Of a stretch of 64,000 nt of DNA, positions 1 to 8,552 are shown piece by piece. Both the position numbers and the translations under genes were made by a program. Location of the stretch: positions 248,001 to 312,000 of the forward strand of contig NZ_CANMNI010000001.1 in assembly GCF_947499215.1 (NCBI RefSeq), in the 5' to 3' direction. Numbering within the stretch: position 1 is the stretch's first letter; each line of letters opens with the position of its first letter. The notes under the pieces are model-generated. The model searched no databases, was not told where the DNA came from, and saw nothing but the letters and a program-made list of their open reading frames with translations. Source of the stretch: an uncultured Pontibacter sp. Lineage in GTDB: Bacteria > Bacteroidota > Bacteroidia > Cytophagales > Hymenobacteraceae.

Positions 1-1131
1 ACGCCCTTAATTGCCGCGGCGGACGGTCGCCGAAACTATACCCGCATTTCGCTGCTTCTGCTCAACGGACTGTTCTCTAATTTACTGCTGGGCATAGTGC
101 TTTTCATAGCGGGCTATTTTCTCTCTCCCTACATTACATGGCTCAACCAACCCGAGGAAGTGGTGCGGCAGGCGATTCCCTATATGAACATTCTGTTCCT
201 TTCCATGGTGCCGCTCATGGTGTTTCAGGCCTTCCGTCAGTTTGCCGAGGGGCTTTCGCTCACCAAGCAGGCTATGTACATCTCCATCGTGGCCAATGCG
301 CTAAACATCGTCCTCAACTACATTCTGATATTCGGTAAACTGGGATTTGAGCCAATGGGTCTTGTTGGTGCCGGATGGGCCACGCTTATTTCCCGCATTA
401 TCATGGCCCTGATGATGGGTGGTTACGTCCTTTACGCAAAACGCTTTGCAGCCTTCCACCGCTTCCTGACTTTCCGCTACCTCTCCTTTGTGCACATGTA
501 TCATATCTTTCGCCTAGGACTGCCTATTTCGGGGCAAATGGTGTTTGAAATGGGAGCTTTCAGCTTTTCTGCCATCATGATTGGTTGGCTCGGAGCCCGC
601 GAGCTGGCTGCGCACCAGATTGCCATCAATGTGGCCTCCGTTACCTACATGATGGCCAGCGGCATTGCAGCGGCGGCGACCATCCGGGTGGGAAATCAGA
701 AGGGGCTTCGGAATTTCAGGTCCATGCGTATGGCAGGTATCAGCAGTTTTGCGATGGGCACTATTTTTATGATGGTCAGCGGATTGCTTATGATCGCTGG
801 CAAAAATTTTATACCTTCACTTTACATTGATGATCCAATAGTTATCGAATTGGCCTCGACCCTACTCATCATAGCAGCACTGTTTCAGATTTCGGATGGT
901 GTGCAGGTAGTGGGGCTTGGTGCTCTGCGAGGATTGGAAGATGTGCGGATTCCCGGGCTTATCTCTTTGATAGCCTATTGGGTGATTGGTCTACCAGTAG
1001 GGTATATACTTTGTTTTAAAGCCGGATTTGGTGCGAACGGAGTATGGACCGGCCTACTCGTGGGTCTTTCCGTTGCCGCTATATTACTATTTTGGCGCTT
1101 CAAAATGCTAAGCTATAGATTAGACAAATAA
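1..1131 (+). CDS. MATE family multidrug/cation efflux transporter (5' end missing)
   Basis: The reading frame is open from base 1, so the gene starts to the left of the window; 376 residues are visible. They are almost entirely hydrophobic membrane helices in the MATE pattern: the segment PLIAAADGRRN at the start, then MVPLMVFQAFRQFAEG, GLVGAGWATLISR and, further on, AAHQIAINVASVTYMMASGIAAAATIRVG cut here into its AAHQIAI and ATIRVGN parts, which are hallmarks of NorM/DinF-like transporters. Members exchange Na+ or H+ for cationic drugs or metabolites at the inner membrane. A GTG at 97 could be mistaken for a start, but residues before it are conserved in type. Substrate cannot be deduced. 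Confidence 0.93.
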   Translation, partial: TPLIAAADGRRNYTRISLLLLNGLFSNLLLGIVLFIAGYFLSPYITWLNQPEEVVRQAIPYMNILFLSMVPLMVFQAFRQFAEGLSLTKQAMYISIVANALNIVLNYILIFGKLGFEPMGLVGAGWATLISRIIMALMMGGYVLYAKRFAAFHRFLTFRYLSFVHMYHIFRLGLPISGQMVFEMGAFSFSAIMIGWLGARELAAHQIAINVASVTYMMASGIAAAATIRVGNQKGLRNFRSMRMAGISSFAMGTIFMMVSGLLMIAGKNFIPSLYIDDPIVIELASTLLIIAALFQISDGVQVVGLGALRGLEDVRIPGLISLIAYWVIGLPVGYILCFKAGFGANGVWTGLLVGLSVAAILLFWRFKMLSYRLDK

Positions 1132-1202
1132 AATAATGCAAAATGGGCACCTATTTTAAAAAGCCTATGTTCCGCCTGTAGAGACTTTTAAACTTTTAGC
1201 CG

Positions 1203-1784
1203 ATGTTTATCTTCACTCTATTTTTGAGCCTGTTGGTTGGGCTTTTACTGCCCCATCCTACCCCAGCCGGTATGTCACCGTCTGTCGTCTATGTTCCCGC
1301 CCCTCCTGTCGCTGCCAGCAATGAGCATGTGGCATGGTCATCCACCCGGAAATTAAATTGGGAGGATTTCAGGGCTACGCCAGAGTCCGACAATCCGCAT
1401 CATGCCTTGACAGCCGCTAACCTTGCGGTGGATGCCCGCTGCAAAGACAACAAATTCTATTACGAGGTAAAATGCGTGTTCCTGCCGGGGGAGTCTTGGT
1501 CTAAGAATAAGCGGTCTGAGAAGCTGTTGGCTCACGAGCAACTGCATTTTGACCTAACAGAAGTGCATGCCCGCCTGTTACGCAAACAGCTCAATACCTT
1601 GGGAAACTCCTGCTCTAACCTGAAAACCAATCTCAATACAACAGTGGGTGAAGCCTTCAAGGCTTGGAAGGCGGAACAGAGTCAGTTCGACAAATTGTCC
1701 AGACACGGTTTGGAAGCCGAAACACAGCAGCAGTGGACTGAGAGCATCGCACAGCGCCTAAAGGAATTAGATGCTTGGAAATAA
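1203..1784 (+). CDS. DUF922 family secreted putative zinc protease
   Basis: Protein of 193 residues with a hydrophobic N-terminal segment (residues 1-22, ending PTPA) that reads as a signal peptide. The body matches DUF922: LNWEDFRATPE (51-61) and, at 111-117, HEQLHFD, an HExxH zinc-binding motif that gives the family its presumed peptidase activity. The C-terminal third is helical and rich in Gln, Glu and Lys. It stands alone, 71 bp after the MATE gene, and is followed by a strong hairpin. No substrate is known for this family; proteolysis is inferred only from the motif. Confidence 0.82.
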   Translation: MFIFTLFLSLLVGLLLPHPTPAGMSPSVVYVPAPPVAASNEHVAWSSTRKLNWEDFRATPESDNPHHALTAANLAVDARCKDNKFYYEVKCVFLPGESWSKNKRSEKLLAHEQLHFDLTEVHARLLRKQLNTLGNSCSNLKTNLNTTVGEAFKAWKAEQSQFDKLSRHGLEAETQQQWTESIAQRLKELDAWK

Positions 1785-1800
1785 ACCTCTACACTAATAA

Positions 1801-1838
1801 AAAACGCCTGCCTAAAGATGATTCAGGCAGGCGTTTTT
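1801..1838. terminator. Bidirectional hairpin terminator
   Basis: A 13-bp perfect stem (1801-1813 with 1825-1837, arms AAAACGCCTGCCT and its complement) around an 11-base loop, with A-run and T-run on the two outer sides. It lies between the convergent DUF922 and FAD/Rieske genes and can end transcripts from both. Confidence 0.85.
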
Positions 1839-1858
1839 ATGTATCCATAACATCTAGC

Positions 1859-3400
1859 CTATTCCGCAGGCCCCAAGTCTTTGCTAGCTGGCCCTGTGAT
1901 CACTTTGCCGAATGGGTCGAAGCGGGAGCCGTGACACGGACAGTCCCATGAGCTTTCCACGTCATTCCAATGCACGACACATCCTAGGTGCGTACAAACG
2001 GCTGAACACTGGTGACGCACGCCATCTTGGTCGCAGTAAACGGCCACCTTGCTCATTCCTTTGCGCATGATGCGGCCAGTGCCCGGCAATACCTCACTTG
2101 GGTCCTCTACGTCGCCGGGTGTAACATAATCCTTAAACTGAGCGGCCACATTCAGGTTCTCTTTGAGGAACTCGCCTACTGATTTCGTGCTTTTGCGGGC
2201 CGGATCATAGAGTTTCTCCCATGGGTTTGGGCGTCCCATAATCAAGTCGGTAATGAGCATACCGGCAATGGTGCCGTGTGTCATACCGTGTCCTGAGTCT
2301 CCGGTGGCGATGTAGACGTTATCCGAATCTCCCGGGTTACGGCCAATGAAGCCCAGCGCATCTACCGGCTCATACACTTGGCCAGACCAACGGTAGATCA
2401 CATCTTTGGCCATCGGGAAGTGTTTGCGCATCCAGCGCTCCAGTGAATCGAATCGCTGGCTCAGATTAGTGTCCTGCCCGGTTTTATGGTCTTCACCGCC
2501 TACGATCAGCAGATCCAGTTCATCCGGGTTTTCCGAGGTCTCTTTCCCCTTGAGCAGGCGCACGTAATGGTAGGGGTCCTGCATGTCCCAGTACAGGGCA
2601 TCGGGCACATCGCCCACCCTGACTGCCGCACCTATTGCATACGTGCGGTAGGGCGCCTGCTTGGTATGCATCGTCACCATATCATTGACGGGTGTGTTGG
2701 TAGTGACCACCAAGTGATTGGCCGCCACTTCATGGCCAGACTCCGAAACCACAGATACCACCGGGCCTGTGTCAAATCGTACGATCTTGGTTTTAGTAAA
2801 GATCCGTCCGCCCGCACCAATGAAAGCATTTGCTACTGCAGAAAGGTACTTCAATACGTGGAAATGGGCCTGATTCGGAAATTGAAGGCAGGGAAACTCG
2901 GTAAGCGTACTGAGCGGACTGTGCTTCCGGAGCACTACATCAAGCCAACCGATCTTCTGCAGCGCCTCTAGTTCCTGCATCAACTTTTCCTGTTCTTTGT
3001 TATCAGTGGCGAACATATATCCGTCCACACGGGCGAAGTCGCAGTCAATATTCTCCTCCTTGATGAGCTCCTCAATTTTATCAATCGCCTTGCCATGACT
3101 CTGGGCTGCCAGCCGGGCACCATCTTCACCAAAAAGACGAATCAACTCTGGAAATCCATCGTCAAGCGCGTTGGATAAGTGTGCGGTTGTGCGGCTTGTT
3201 TCACCTCCACAGATCTCTTTAGCCTCTACCAACACAACATTTAGCCCTTCTTTGGCCAGCAAGTAGGCTGTTGTTAGACCGGCTATACCTGCGCCTACCA
3301 CGCACACATCACACTTTACATTATCGTGCAGCGGGTTTGTCTTCGGCATTGAAATATTTTCTACCCACACGGGTAAGCTTGCTCCGGATTCTCTTTTCAT
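1859..3400 (-). CDS. FAD-dependent oxidoreductase with C-terminal Rieske domain
   Basis: Protein of 513 residues in two parts. The N-terminal part is a DadA-like FAD oxidoreductase: VVGAGIAG at 34-41 is the dinucleotide-binding loop, followed by the acidic end of strand 2 (VLVEAKE), and near the C-terminus of this part IATGDSGHGMTHG closes the flavin site. The last 50 residues are a Rieske domain: CTHLGC (C469, H471) and CPCHGS (C487, H490) supply the four ligands of a 2Fe-2S cluster. The combination is known in a family that pairs amine or amino-acid oxidation with electron transfer; the substrate is not known. No signal peptide, so cytoplasmic. The gene is monocistronic, facing DUF922 across a shared terminator. 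Confidence 0.9.
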   Translation of the reverse strand: MKRESGASLPVWVENISMPKTNPLHDNVKCDVCVVGAGIAGLTTAYLLAKEGLNVVLVEAKEICGGETSRTTAHLSNALDDGFPELIRLFGEDGARLAAQSHGKAIDKIEELIKEENIDCDFARVDGYMFATDNKEQEKLMQELEALQKIGWLDVVLRKHSPLSTLTEFPCLQFPNQAHFHVLKYLSAVANAFIGAGGRIFTKTKIVRFDTGPVVSVVSESGHEVAANHLVVTTNTPVNDMVTMHTKQAPYRTYAIGAAVRVGDVPDALYWDMQDPYHYVRLLKGKETSENPDELDLLIVGGEDHKTGQDTNLSQRFDSLERWMRKHFPMAKDVIYRWSGQVYEPVDALGFIGRNPGDSDNVYIATGDSGHGMTHGTIAGMLITDLIMGRPNPWEKLYDPARKSTKSVGEFLKENLNVAAQFKDYVTPGDVEDPSEVLPGTGRIMRKGMSKVAVYCDQDGVRHQCSAVCTHLGCVVHWNDVESSWDCPCHGSRFDPFGKVITGPASKDLGPAE

Positions 3401-3539
3401 AGTTTTAGATTTTTTGCAAAGGTTGATCGGACTTATACTTATACCCTGAAAAACAGGATGAAAGCCGGTTGCATAGGATACGCTTGTATAAACCTAATGT
3501 TTCTTAAGTTATAACTGCCCTGAGCAATCTAGTCGCCAG

Positions 3540-3571
3540 TTTGTATGTTTGAATAGAGAATCTGTACCTTA
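3540..3571 (+). promoter_or_regulatory. Candidate Bacteroidota-type promoter of the CsaA-like gene
   Basis: TTTG at 3540-3543 and TACCTTAG at 3564-3571 are separated by 20 bases, matching TTG-N19/20-TAnnTTTG with one mismatch in the -7 element. The predicted start would lie about 15 bases before the ATG at 3593. A second -7-like word, TATGTTTG (3544-3551), overlaps it but has no -33 partner. Confidence 0.4.
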
Positions 3572-3592
3572 GGGATTAGATAAATTAAAAGC

Positions 3593-3949
3593 ATGCATAT
3601 ACCTCCAGAACCAGCAGAGATTATCTCTTGGCAGCATTTTGAGCAGACCGATATACGGGTGGGCACTATTGTGGAAGCGACCGAGTTTCCGGAAGCCCGC
3701 AAACCGGCTTACAAACTAATGGTAGACTTAGGACCTTTGGGAATAAAGAGATCGAGTGCGCAGATAACCAAGCATTATTCCTTAGAGGAATTGCCCGGCA
3801 AGCAGGTGCTGTGCGTGACCAACCTCGGAAAAAAGCAGATTGGAAAGTATATGTCGGAGGTACTGGTAACGGGTTTCGCTGATGATAACGGTGACATCGT
3901 GCTGGCACAACCGGCCGGGACCGTACCCAATGGCAGCAAATTGATGTAA
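3593..3949 (+). CDS. CsaA-like tRNA-binding domain protein
   Basis: Protein of 118 residues, nearly all of it one OB-fold tRNA-binding domain of the EMAPII/CsaA type. Recognisable blocks are FEQTDIRVGTIVEA (residues 17-30), KLMVDLGPLG in the middle, and VLCVTNLGKKQIG followed by SEVLVTGF. CsaA proteins are small dimers with tRNA-binding and chaperone-like properties; in the same fold at the end of methionyl- or phenylalanyl-tRNA synthetases it only increases tRNA affinity. The stop lies 7 bp from the stop of the converging DUF4296 gene. Confidence 0.88.
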   Translation: MHIPPEPAEIISWQHFEQTDIRVGTIVEATEFPEARKPAYKLMVDLGPLGIKRSSAQITKHYSLEELPGKQVLCVTNLGKKQIGKYMSEVLVTGFADDNGDIVLAQPAGTVPNGSKLM

Positions 3950-3956
3950 AAAACGT

Positions 3957-4373
3957 TTAGTTGCCTCGTATAAAGTCCTGCGGCGTTTTGGTTGGCTCGG
4001 GTACCCTTACAGGTCTTGACGGTGCTTCGCTGCCTGCTCTCAATTTTGCCTCACGCACGCTCAGTGTGTCGAGTATAATCTCGTAGAGCCTGTTCATTTT
4101 TTTTATGTCGCTCAGGTAGTACCGGTAGGTGTCTCGGAACAGCTTTTCCTCCACTCCGTGGGCTTCCAAAATGCGCTGCTGCTCTAGGCTGTAAAGCATC
4201 ATGGCCGTATCGGGGTACACAATGCGGTTCTCAATGCGGGCCTCCGCCACATGCACATCGGCAAGGATTTGCACCAGTTTCTGCTCAGGCAGCAGATTCT
4301 TAGGTGTTTTATCGCTTGTCTGGCCGCAACTGGCCAGAACAGCAAGAGAAAGTATGCAGAAAATTCTTTTCAC
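3957..4373 (-). CDS. DUF4296 domain lipoprotein
   Basis: Protein of 138 residues beginning with a lipoprotein signal whose lipobox LASC places the acylated cysteine at residue 16. The rest is a DUF4296 domain: LVQILADVHVAEARI and FRDTYRYYLSD are the typical helical blocks. The family is common in Bacteroidota and of unknown function. The C-terminal 20 residues are proline-rich and look disordered. It is divergent from the DUF58 operon, with 59 bp between the two start codons. Confidence 0.83.
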   Translation of the reverse strand: MKRIFCILSLAVLASCGQTSDKTPKNLLPEQKLVQILADVHVAEARIENRIVYPDTAMMLYSLEQQRILEAHGVEEKLFRDTYRYYLSDIKKMNRLYEIILDTLSVREAKLRAGSEAPSRPVRVPEPTKTPQDFIRGN

Positions 4374-4432
4374 GGATGTAATATTACGGTAATAAGTCCT
4401 AATTTTAAAATCTGAGGCGAAGGGGCACGATT

Positions 4433-5314
4433 ATGAAAGAGCTAGTTCAGAAGCTGCGAAAATACGAGATCCGCATACGCAAGGCGATCAATACGCAACT
4501 GCAGGGCGATTTCCACTCCGTTTTCAAAGGGACGGGGCTGGAGTTCGACGACGTGCGCGCCTACCAGTACGGTGACGACGTGCGCACCATCGACTGGCAC
4601 GTTTCCGCCAAGGGGCACGGGACATTCGTGAAGACCTACCGGGAGGAAAAAGAGCAGTCTGTCTTTCTGATGCTCGATGTGAGCGCCTCTCAAACCATCG
4701 GCACGGGCAAACAGCATAAACTGGACGTAGGCAAAGAAATTTGCGGTGTACTCTCCCTTGCCGCGGCAAGACAGCAGAGCCAGATCGGCATTATTTGCTT
4801 CAGCGACCAGAAAGAGAAGTACATAAAGCCTGCCAAAGGTATAGAACAGGCCTATACCTTGATAAAAGCGTTGCACGAACTGAAGCCCAAGTCAGTTAAA
4901 ACAAACTTGGCAGCCGGAATAAAACTCACACTCGATATTGTGAAACGGCGCAGCATCATGCTGCTTATCTCTGATTTTATCGATGTGGACTATGAGAAGG
5001 AACTAGCCATGCTCGCCAAGCGCCATGACCTGATCGTGATACAGCTCTTAGACCTGCGTGAGCGCAGCATGCCGGGGCTGGGCATTGTACCTGTGGTGGA
5101 TAAGGAGACTGGTAGAACGGTATGGCTAAACACGTCCGGACCCGAATTTCAGGAACACTATTTCGCCCAGTACAAACAAAATCAGGATCGTGTTATCAGA
5201 ATCTGCCAAAAGTATCAGGCCAACTATTTAGCCATTCAGGCCAACGAGGATTATGTACTCCAACTGGTCAACCTCTTTAGGCTTCGAAACAGAACGTCCA
5301 AAAAAAGTGCGTAA
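4433..5314 (+). CDS. DUF58 domain protein (first gene of a Bat-like operon)
   Basis: Protein of 293 residues. The DUF58 signature RAYQYGDDVRTIDWHVSAK spans residues 42-60, followed by a von Willebrand A-type fold starting at FLMLDVSAS, where D82, S84 and S86 form the metal-ion-dependent adhesion motif. Family members sit in MoxR/Bat operons, where a MoxR ATPase and VWA proteins are thought to act together as chaperones or in envelope stress tolerance. Here no MoxR gene is adjacent. The next gene overlaps by 8 bp and the third overlaps the second, so the three are one transcription unit (4433-7251). Confidence 0.9.
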   Translation: MKELVQKLRKYEIRIRKAINTQLQGDFHSVFKGTGLEFDDVRAYQYGDDVRTIDWHVSAKGHGTFVKTYREEKEQSVFLMLDVSASQTIGTGKQHKLDVGKEICGVLSLAAARQQSQIGIICFSDQKEKYIKPAKGIEQAYTLIKALHELKPKSVKTNLAAGIKLTLDIVKRRSIMLLISDFIDVDYEKELAMLAKRHDLIVIQLLDLRERSMPGLGIVPVVDKETGRTVWLNTSGPEFQEHYFAQYKQNQDRVIRICQKYQANYLAIQANEDYVLQLVNLFRLRNRTSKKSA

Positions 5315-6218
5315 AACCCTTCTTATATTTTTTTGCCTGTTTGTAACGGGCACTCAGGCTCAGCAGCTGCTCCCGCCATCTGGCAGTTTCAGCAAAGACT
5401 CCGTGTTTATTGGTGAGTTGCTGCGCTATACGCTGGTACACCGGCATCCGGCGGCCCAAGAAGTTATTCTGCCAGACTCCACGTTTGACTTCTCCCCTTT
5501 CGAACTAGTGCGGCAGGATTTTTACCCGACTGCGACGCGTGCAGGAATAAGCACTGACAGCACTGTGTATACATTGCGTACCTTCGAGACCCAGCCAATA
5601 CAGCAGCTTGTGCTTCCAGCCACTGTGCTGCAGGGCACCGACACGCTGCAGGTTTTCGCCCGCCCGCATTCAGTTGTACTCCGCCAACTGGTGCGTACTG
5701 TTTCGGAACCGCTCAATCTGCGCACCCAAACAACGCTGGCACCTGTTGAGAAACGCTTCGACTGGCCCATCCTCCTGCTTTGGATTGTCACAATCGCTGC
5801 GTTGGCGGCACTGGTCTGGCTGATTTTCGGCCAAGTCATCAAGACGAAATACCAACTGTACCGCCTGCGAAAGGACCACCTGTACTTTAACTCACGTTAC
5901 AACTCGCATGTAGACCGGTTTGTGAAGACCGGCACTCCCACAAGCATGGAGAAGGCTGTGGCTCTTTGGAAAAACTATCTGACAAAACTAGAGCGAAGCG
6001 CCATCAATTCCTTCACGACCAAGGAGATTGTGGAGTACTACAATGATGATGAACAGGTAAACCTAGCACTGCGCTTCTGCGATAAAGCCATCTACGGCAA
6101 TGTGACCGCAGAGCCCGATCAAGAGACGAATCAAGCTCTAAGTATGCTGCGGCGATTTGCCCGGAGCCGTTATAAGACACACCGCGAAATAACACGCAAT
6201 GTTAAAAATAAGCGATGA
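5307..6218 (+). CDS. BatD-like membrane-anchored protein of the DUF58/BatA operon
   Basis: I place the start at the GTG at 5307, 8 bp inside the preceding gene, because this gives a clean signal peptide (MRKTLLIFF through TGTQA, then QQ); an in-frame ATG at 5253 would put 18 hydrophilic residues in front and overlap by 62 bp. Counting from 5307 the protein has 303 residues: a periplasmic beta-rich part, one membrane helix (around residues 155-177, ILLLWIVTIAALAALVWLIF), and a cytoplasmic helical tail. I do not recognise the family precisely; position and topology resemble BatD/DUF4381 proteins that anchor such complexes. Confidence 0.75.
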   Translation: MRKTLLIFFCLFVTGTQAQQLLPPSGSFSKDSVFIGELLRYTLVHRHPAAQEVILPDSTFDFSPFELVRQDFYPTATRAGISTDSTVYTLRTFETQPIQQLVLPATVLQGTDTLQVFARPHSVVLRQLVRTVSEPLNLRTQTTLAPVEKRFDWPILLLWIVTIAALAALVWLIFGQVIKTKYQLYRLRKDHLYFNSRYNSHVDRFVKTGTPTSMEKAVALWKNYLTKLERSAINSFTTKEIVEYYNDDEQVNLALRFCDKAIYGNVTAEPDQETNQALSMLRRFARSRYKTHREITRNVKNKR

Positions 6219-7251
6219 CATGCTGGACTGGCTCAGCCTCGAATGGTTTAGCCTGAGCACCCTGCGCTCCTTTGACTGGGTATACCCGCTGGTGCTTTAC
6301 GCCTTGCCTGTGGTGCCGCTACTGTTTTTGGCGAAGGGCCTTTTGCGTCTCAAGTCACGCAACAAGATTGACATGGCCATGTTCTCGGGTACTGTAAAGT
6401 GGCAGTGGTCTAGTTTACTTCGTTTTGTGCCAGATGTGATTTACATCCTTTTTATTATGCTTGTGCTGGTAGCCTTGGCAAGACCCCAGCGTATCAACGA
6501 GCAGATAGAGCAAACGGCAGAGGGCATCGACATTGTGCTGGTGCTGGATGTGTCGGGTTCTATGGAACTGCAGGATATAAAACCAAGCCGACTGGAGGCC
6601 GCCAAAGAAACGGCGATTAATTTTATAGATGGTCGTGTGGCCGATCGTATCGGAATCGTGGTCTTTGCGGGCGATGCCTACTCGCTGGTTCCGCTCACGA
6701 CAGACTATGAACTGCTACGCGAGAATATCAGAACCATCGAGCCCGGCATGATTTCCAATGATGGTACCGCGATAGGCAGCGCGCTGGCTGTGGGCATCAA
6801 CCGCATGCGCGACTCGCCCGCCAAAACAAAAGTGGCGATACTCATAAGCGACGGTGAAAACACGGCCGGTAGTCTTGACCCCACCATGGCCGCCCGCTTG
6901 GCCTTTGCCCACCAGATCAAGGTATATACTATCGGAATTGGCAAAGATGGCCTCGTGCCATACGATGTGGACGCCAACGGCAAAACTTTGTTAGTAGAAA
7001 CACAGTTAGACGAGAAAAGTCTTCGCAATATAGCCAGTACCGGAGAAGGTGAATTTTTTAGGGCCGACACGCGTGATGCATTGCAAGAGGTTTTTCAGAG
7101 TATTGACAAGTATGAGAAGACAGAGGTAACGGAAAAGCGCTTCCGCGACACCTATGATTATTACCAAGTATACCTGAAATGGGCCCTGCTCCTGCTTGTA
7201 TGCTGGATGCTCCTAAAGAATACGTTTATCACCAACGTGCTGGAAGACTGA
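6199..7251 (+). CDS. BatA-type von Willebrand factor A domain membrane protein
   Basis: Protein of 350 residues. Two membrane helices (about 28-47 and 77-95) precede a VWA domain with a complete metal-ion site: D117-x-S119-x-S121 (LDVSGSM), and later DGTAIGSAL and ILISDGENTAG. A last membrane helix lies near 330-346, so the VWA domain faces one side between anchors, as in BatA/BatB. The start at 6199 overlaps the upstream gene by 20 bp; an ATG at 6220, just after the upstream stop, is an alternative and changes only seven residues. Confidence 0.9.
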   Translation: MLKISDDMLDWLSLEWFSLSTLRSFDWVYPLVLYALPVVPLLFLAKGLLRLKSRNKIDMAMFSGTVKWQWSSLLRFVPDVIYILFIMLVLVALARPQRINEQIEQTAEGIDIVLVLDVSGSMELQDIKPSRLEAAKETAINFIDGRVADRIGIVVFAGDAYSLVPLTTDYELLRENIRTIEPGMISNDGTAIGSALAVGINRMRDSPAKTKVAILISDGENTAGSLDPTMAARLAFAHQIKVYTIGIGKDGLVPYDVDANGKTLLVETQLDEKSLRNIASTGEGEFFRADTRDALQEVFQSIDKYEKTEVTEKRFRDTYDYYQVYLKWALLLLVCWMLLKNTFITNVLED

Positions 7252-7339
7252 GTGAAGTTTGCGAGTTCGAATGTTTAAGAATTTGGGAGTTTGGGTTGTC
7301 TCAAATTAATATAGAATATAGAAACCACTACATAAAACT

Positions 7340-8026
7340 ATGTCTGATATTATCGATAATATCCGCGATTTTGATGCAAAGCTTTTGAATACGCCCTGCC
7401 GTTTGGTAGCCGTCTCGAAGACGCATTCTCCTGAGAAGATTATGGAGGCCTATAATGCCGGCCATCGTCTTTTTGGGGAGAATAAAGTACAGGAGTTGCT
7501 AGAGAAAAGGGAGCAACTCCCCCACGATATCGCTTGGCACCTCATCGGTCATCTACAGACTAACAAGGTGAAACAGATCGCACAGTTCATCGACACCATA
7601 CAGTCGGTTGATAGCCTGAAACTACTGGCCGAAATAAACAAGCGAGCCGAGCAGTTTAATCGCACCGTACCTGTAAACTGCATGTTGCAGTTCGCCATTG
7701 CCGATGAAGAGACCAAGTACGGCATGAGCTACCAAGAGGCTGTTGATTTGCTGCAGTCGGAGGAGTACCGCAACATGCACTTCATTCGCATTACGGGCGT
7801 GATGGGCATTGCCACTAATACCTATGATGAGGAAAAGCTTCGCTCAGAGTTTCGTACCTTGCGCGACTATTTCGAACGCCTCAAAGAAACCTTTTTCTAC
7901 GCTAACACGGATTTCAAAGAGATCTCTATGGGTATGACCTCTGACTGGAAATTAGCACTGGCTGAGGGCAGCACACTCATACGGGTGGGCAGCGGCATTT
8001 TTGGAGCGCGCCAATACAACAAATAA
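7340..8026 (+). CDS. yggS: YggS family PLP homeostasis protein
   Basis: Protein of 228 residues with the fold-type III barrel of YggS/PLPBP. K27 in LVAVSKTHS is the pyridoxal phosphate lysine; FGENKVQE and WHLIGHLQTNK are the family's most conserved blocks, and SMGMTSDWKLAL followed by RVGSGIFG binds the phosphate. The family has no known catalytic activity and buffers cellular PLP and amino acid pools. A gap of 88 bp separates it from the Bat-like operon. The gene ends 40 bp before the ATG I choose for the DUF2750 gene. Confidence 0.95.
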   Translation: MSDIIDNIRDFDAKLLNTPCRLVAVSKTHSPEKIMEAYNAGHRLFGENKVQELLEKREQLPHDIAWHLIGHLQTNKVKQIAQFIDTIQSVDSLKLLAEINKRAEQFNRTVPVNCMLQFAIADEETKYGMSYQEAVDLLQSEEYRNMHFIRITGVMGIATNTYDEEKLRSEFRTLRDYFERLKETFFYANTDFKEISMGMTSDWKLALAEGSTLIRVGSGIFGARQYNK

Positions 8027-8066
8027 CCAAACCGAACGAAATCAATCCACTATAATAACTTTTGCC

Positions 8067-8522
8067 ATGCAAGAAAATACCAACGAGCACATGGAGGCCA
8101 ATTACAGAAAATTCATTCAGCGCATTGTAGATACCGACAAAGTATGGGGCTTGACACATGACGATACGTGGGCTACTTCCAGCTCTGCCGAATTCGAAGA
8201 AGCCGAGGTTATTCTTTTCTGGTCCGACGCCGAAGGTGCCAAAACCTGCGCCGAAGACGATTGGAAAGAATATAAGCCAGAGTCTATCTCACTGGCAGAG
8301 TTTCTTGAAAACTGGTGCGTGGGTATGTATGGTGACCAACTGCTACTAGGTCCGGACTGGGATGCGAGCCTTAGTGGCCGCGAAATGGAACCGCTTGTAG
8401 TTGCACTTGATGTGATAAACGAACTCAAGAAAAAAGGAAAGACGCTGGAGTTCAACCAGTACGACAGCCAAGACGAGTTTGAGGAGCAGGTGATCGAAGC
8501 CTTGGAAGGCGAGGACGAATAA
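8067..8522 (+). CDS. DUF2750 domain protein
   Basis: Protein of 151 residues from the ATG at 8067 (MQENTNEH). An in-frame ATG at 8001 would overlap the preceding gene by 26 bp and add 22 unrelated residues, so I reject it. The body contains YRKFIQRIVDTDKVWGL, then LFWSDAEGAKTCAEDDW and FLENWCVGMYGDQLLLGPDWD, the pattern of DUF2750. The C-terminus is strongly acidic. No function is known for the family; it has no signal peptide or membrane segment and is presumably cytoplasmic. Confidence 0.82.
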   Translation: MQENTNEHMEANYRKFIQRIVDTDKVWGLTHDDTWATSSSAEFEEAEVILFWSDAEGAKTCAEDDWKEYKPESISLAEFLENWCVGMYGDQLLLGPDWDASLSGREMEPLVVALDVINELKKKGKTLEFNQYDSQDEFEEQVIEALEGEDE

Positions 8523-8552
8523 GCTTTCAAACAGGTATACTGTTGTAATAAA

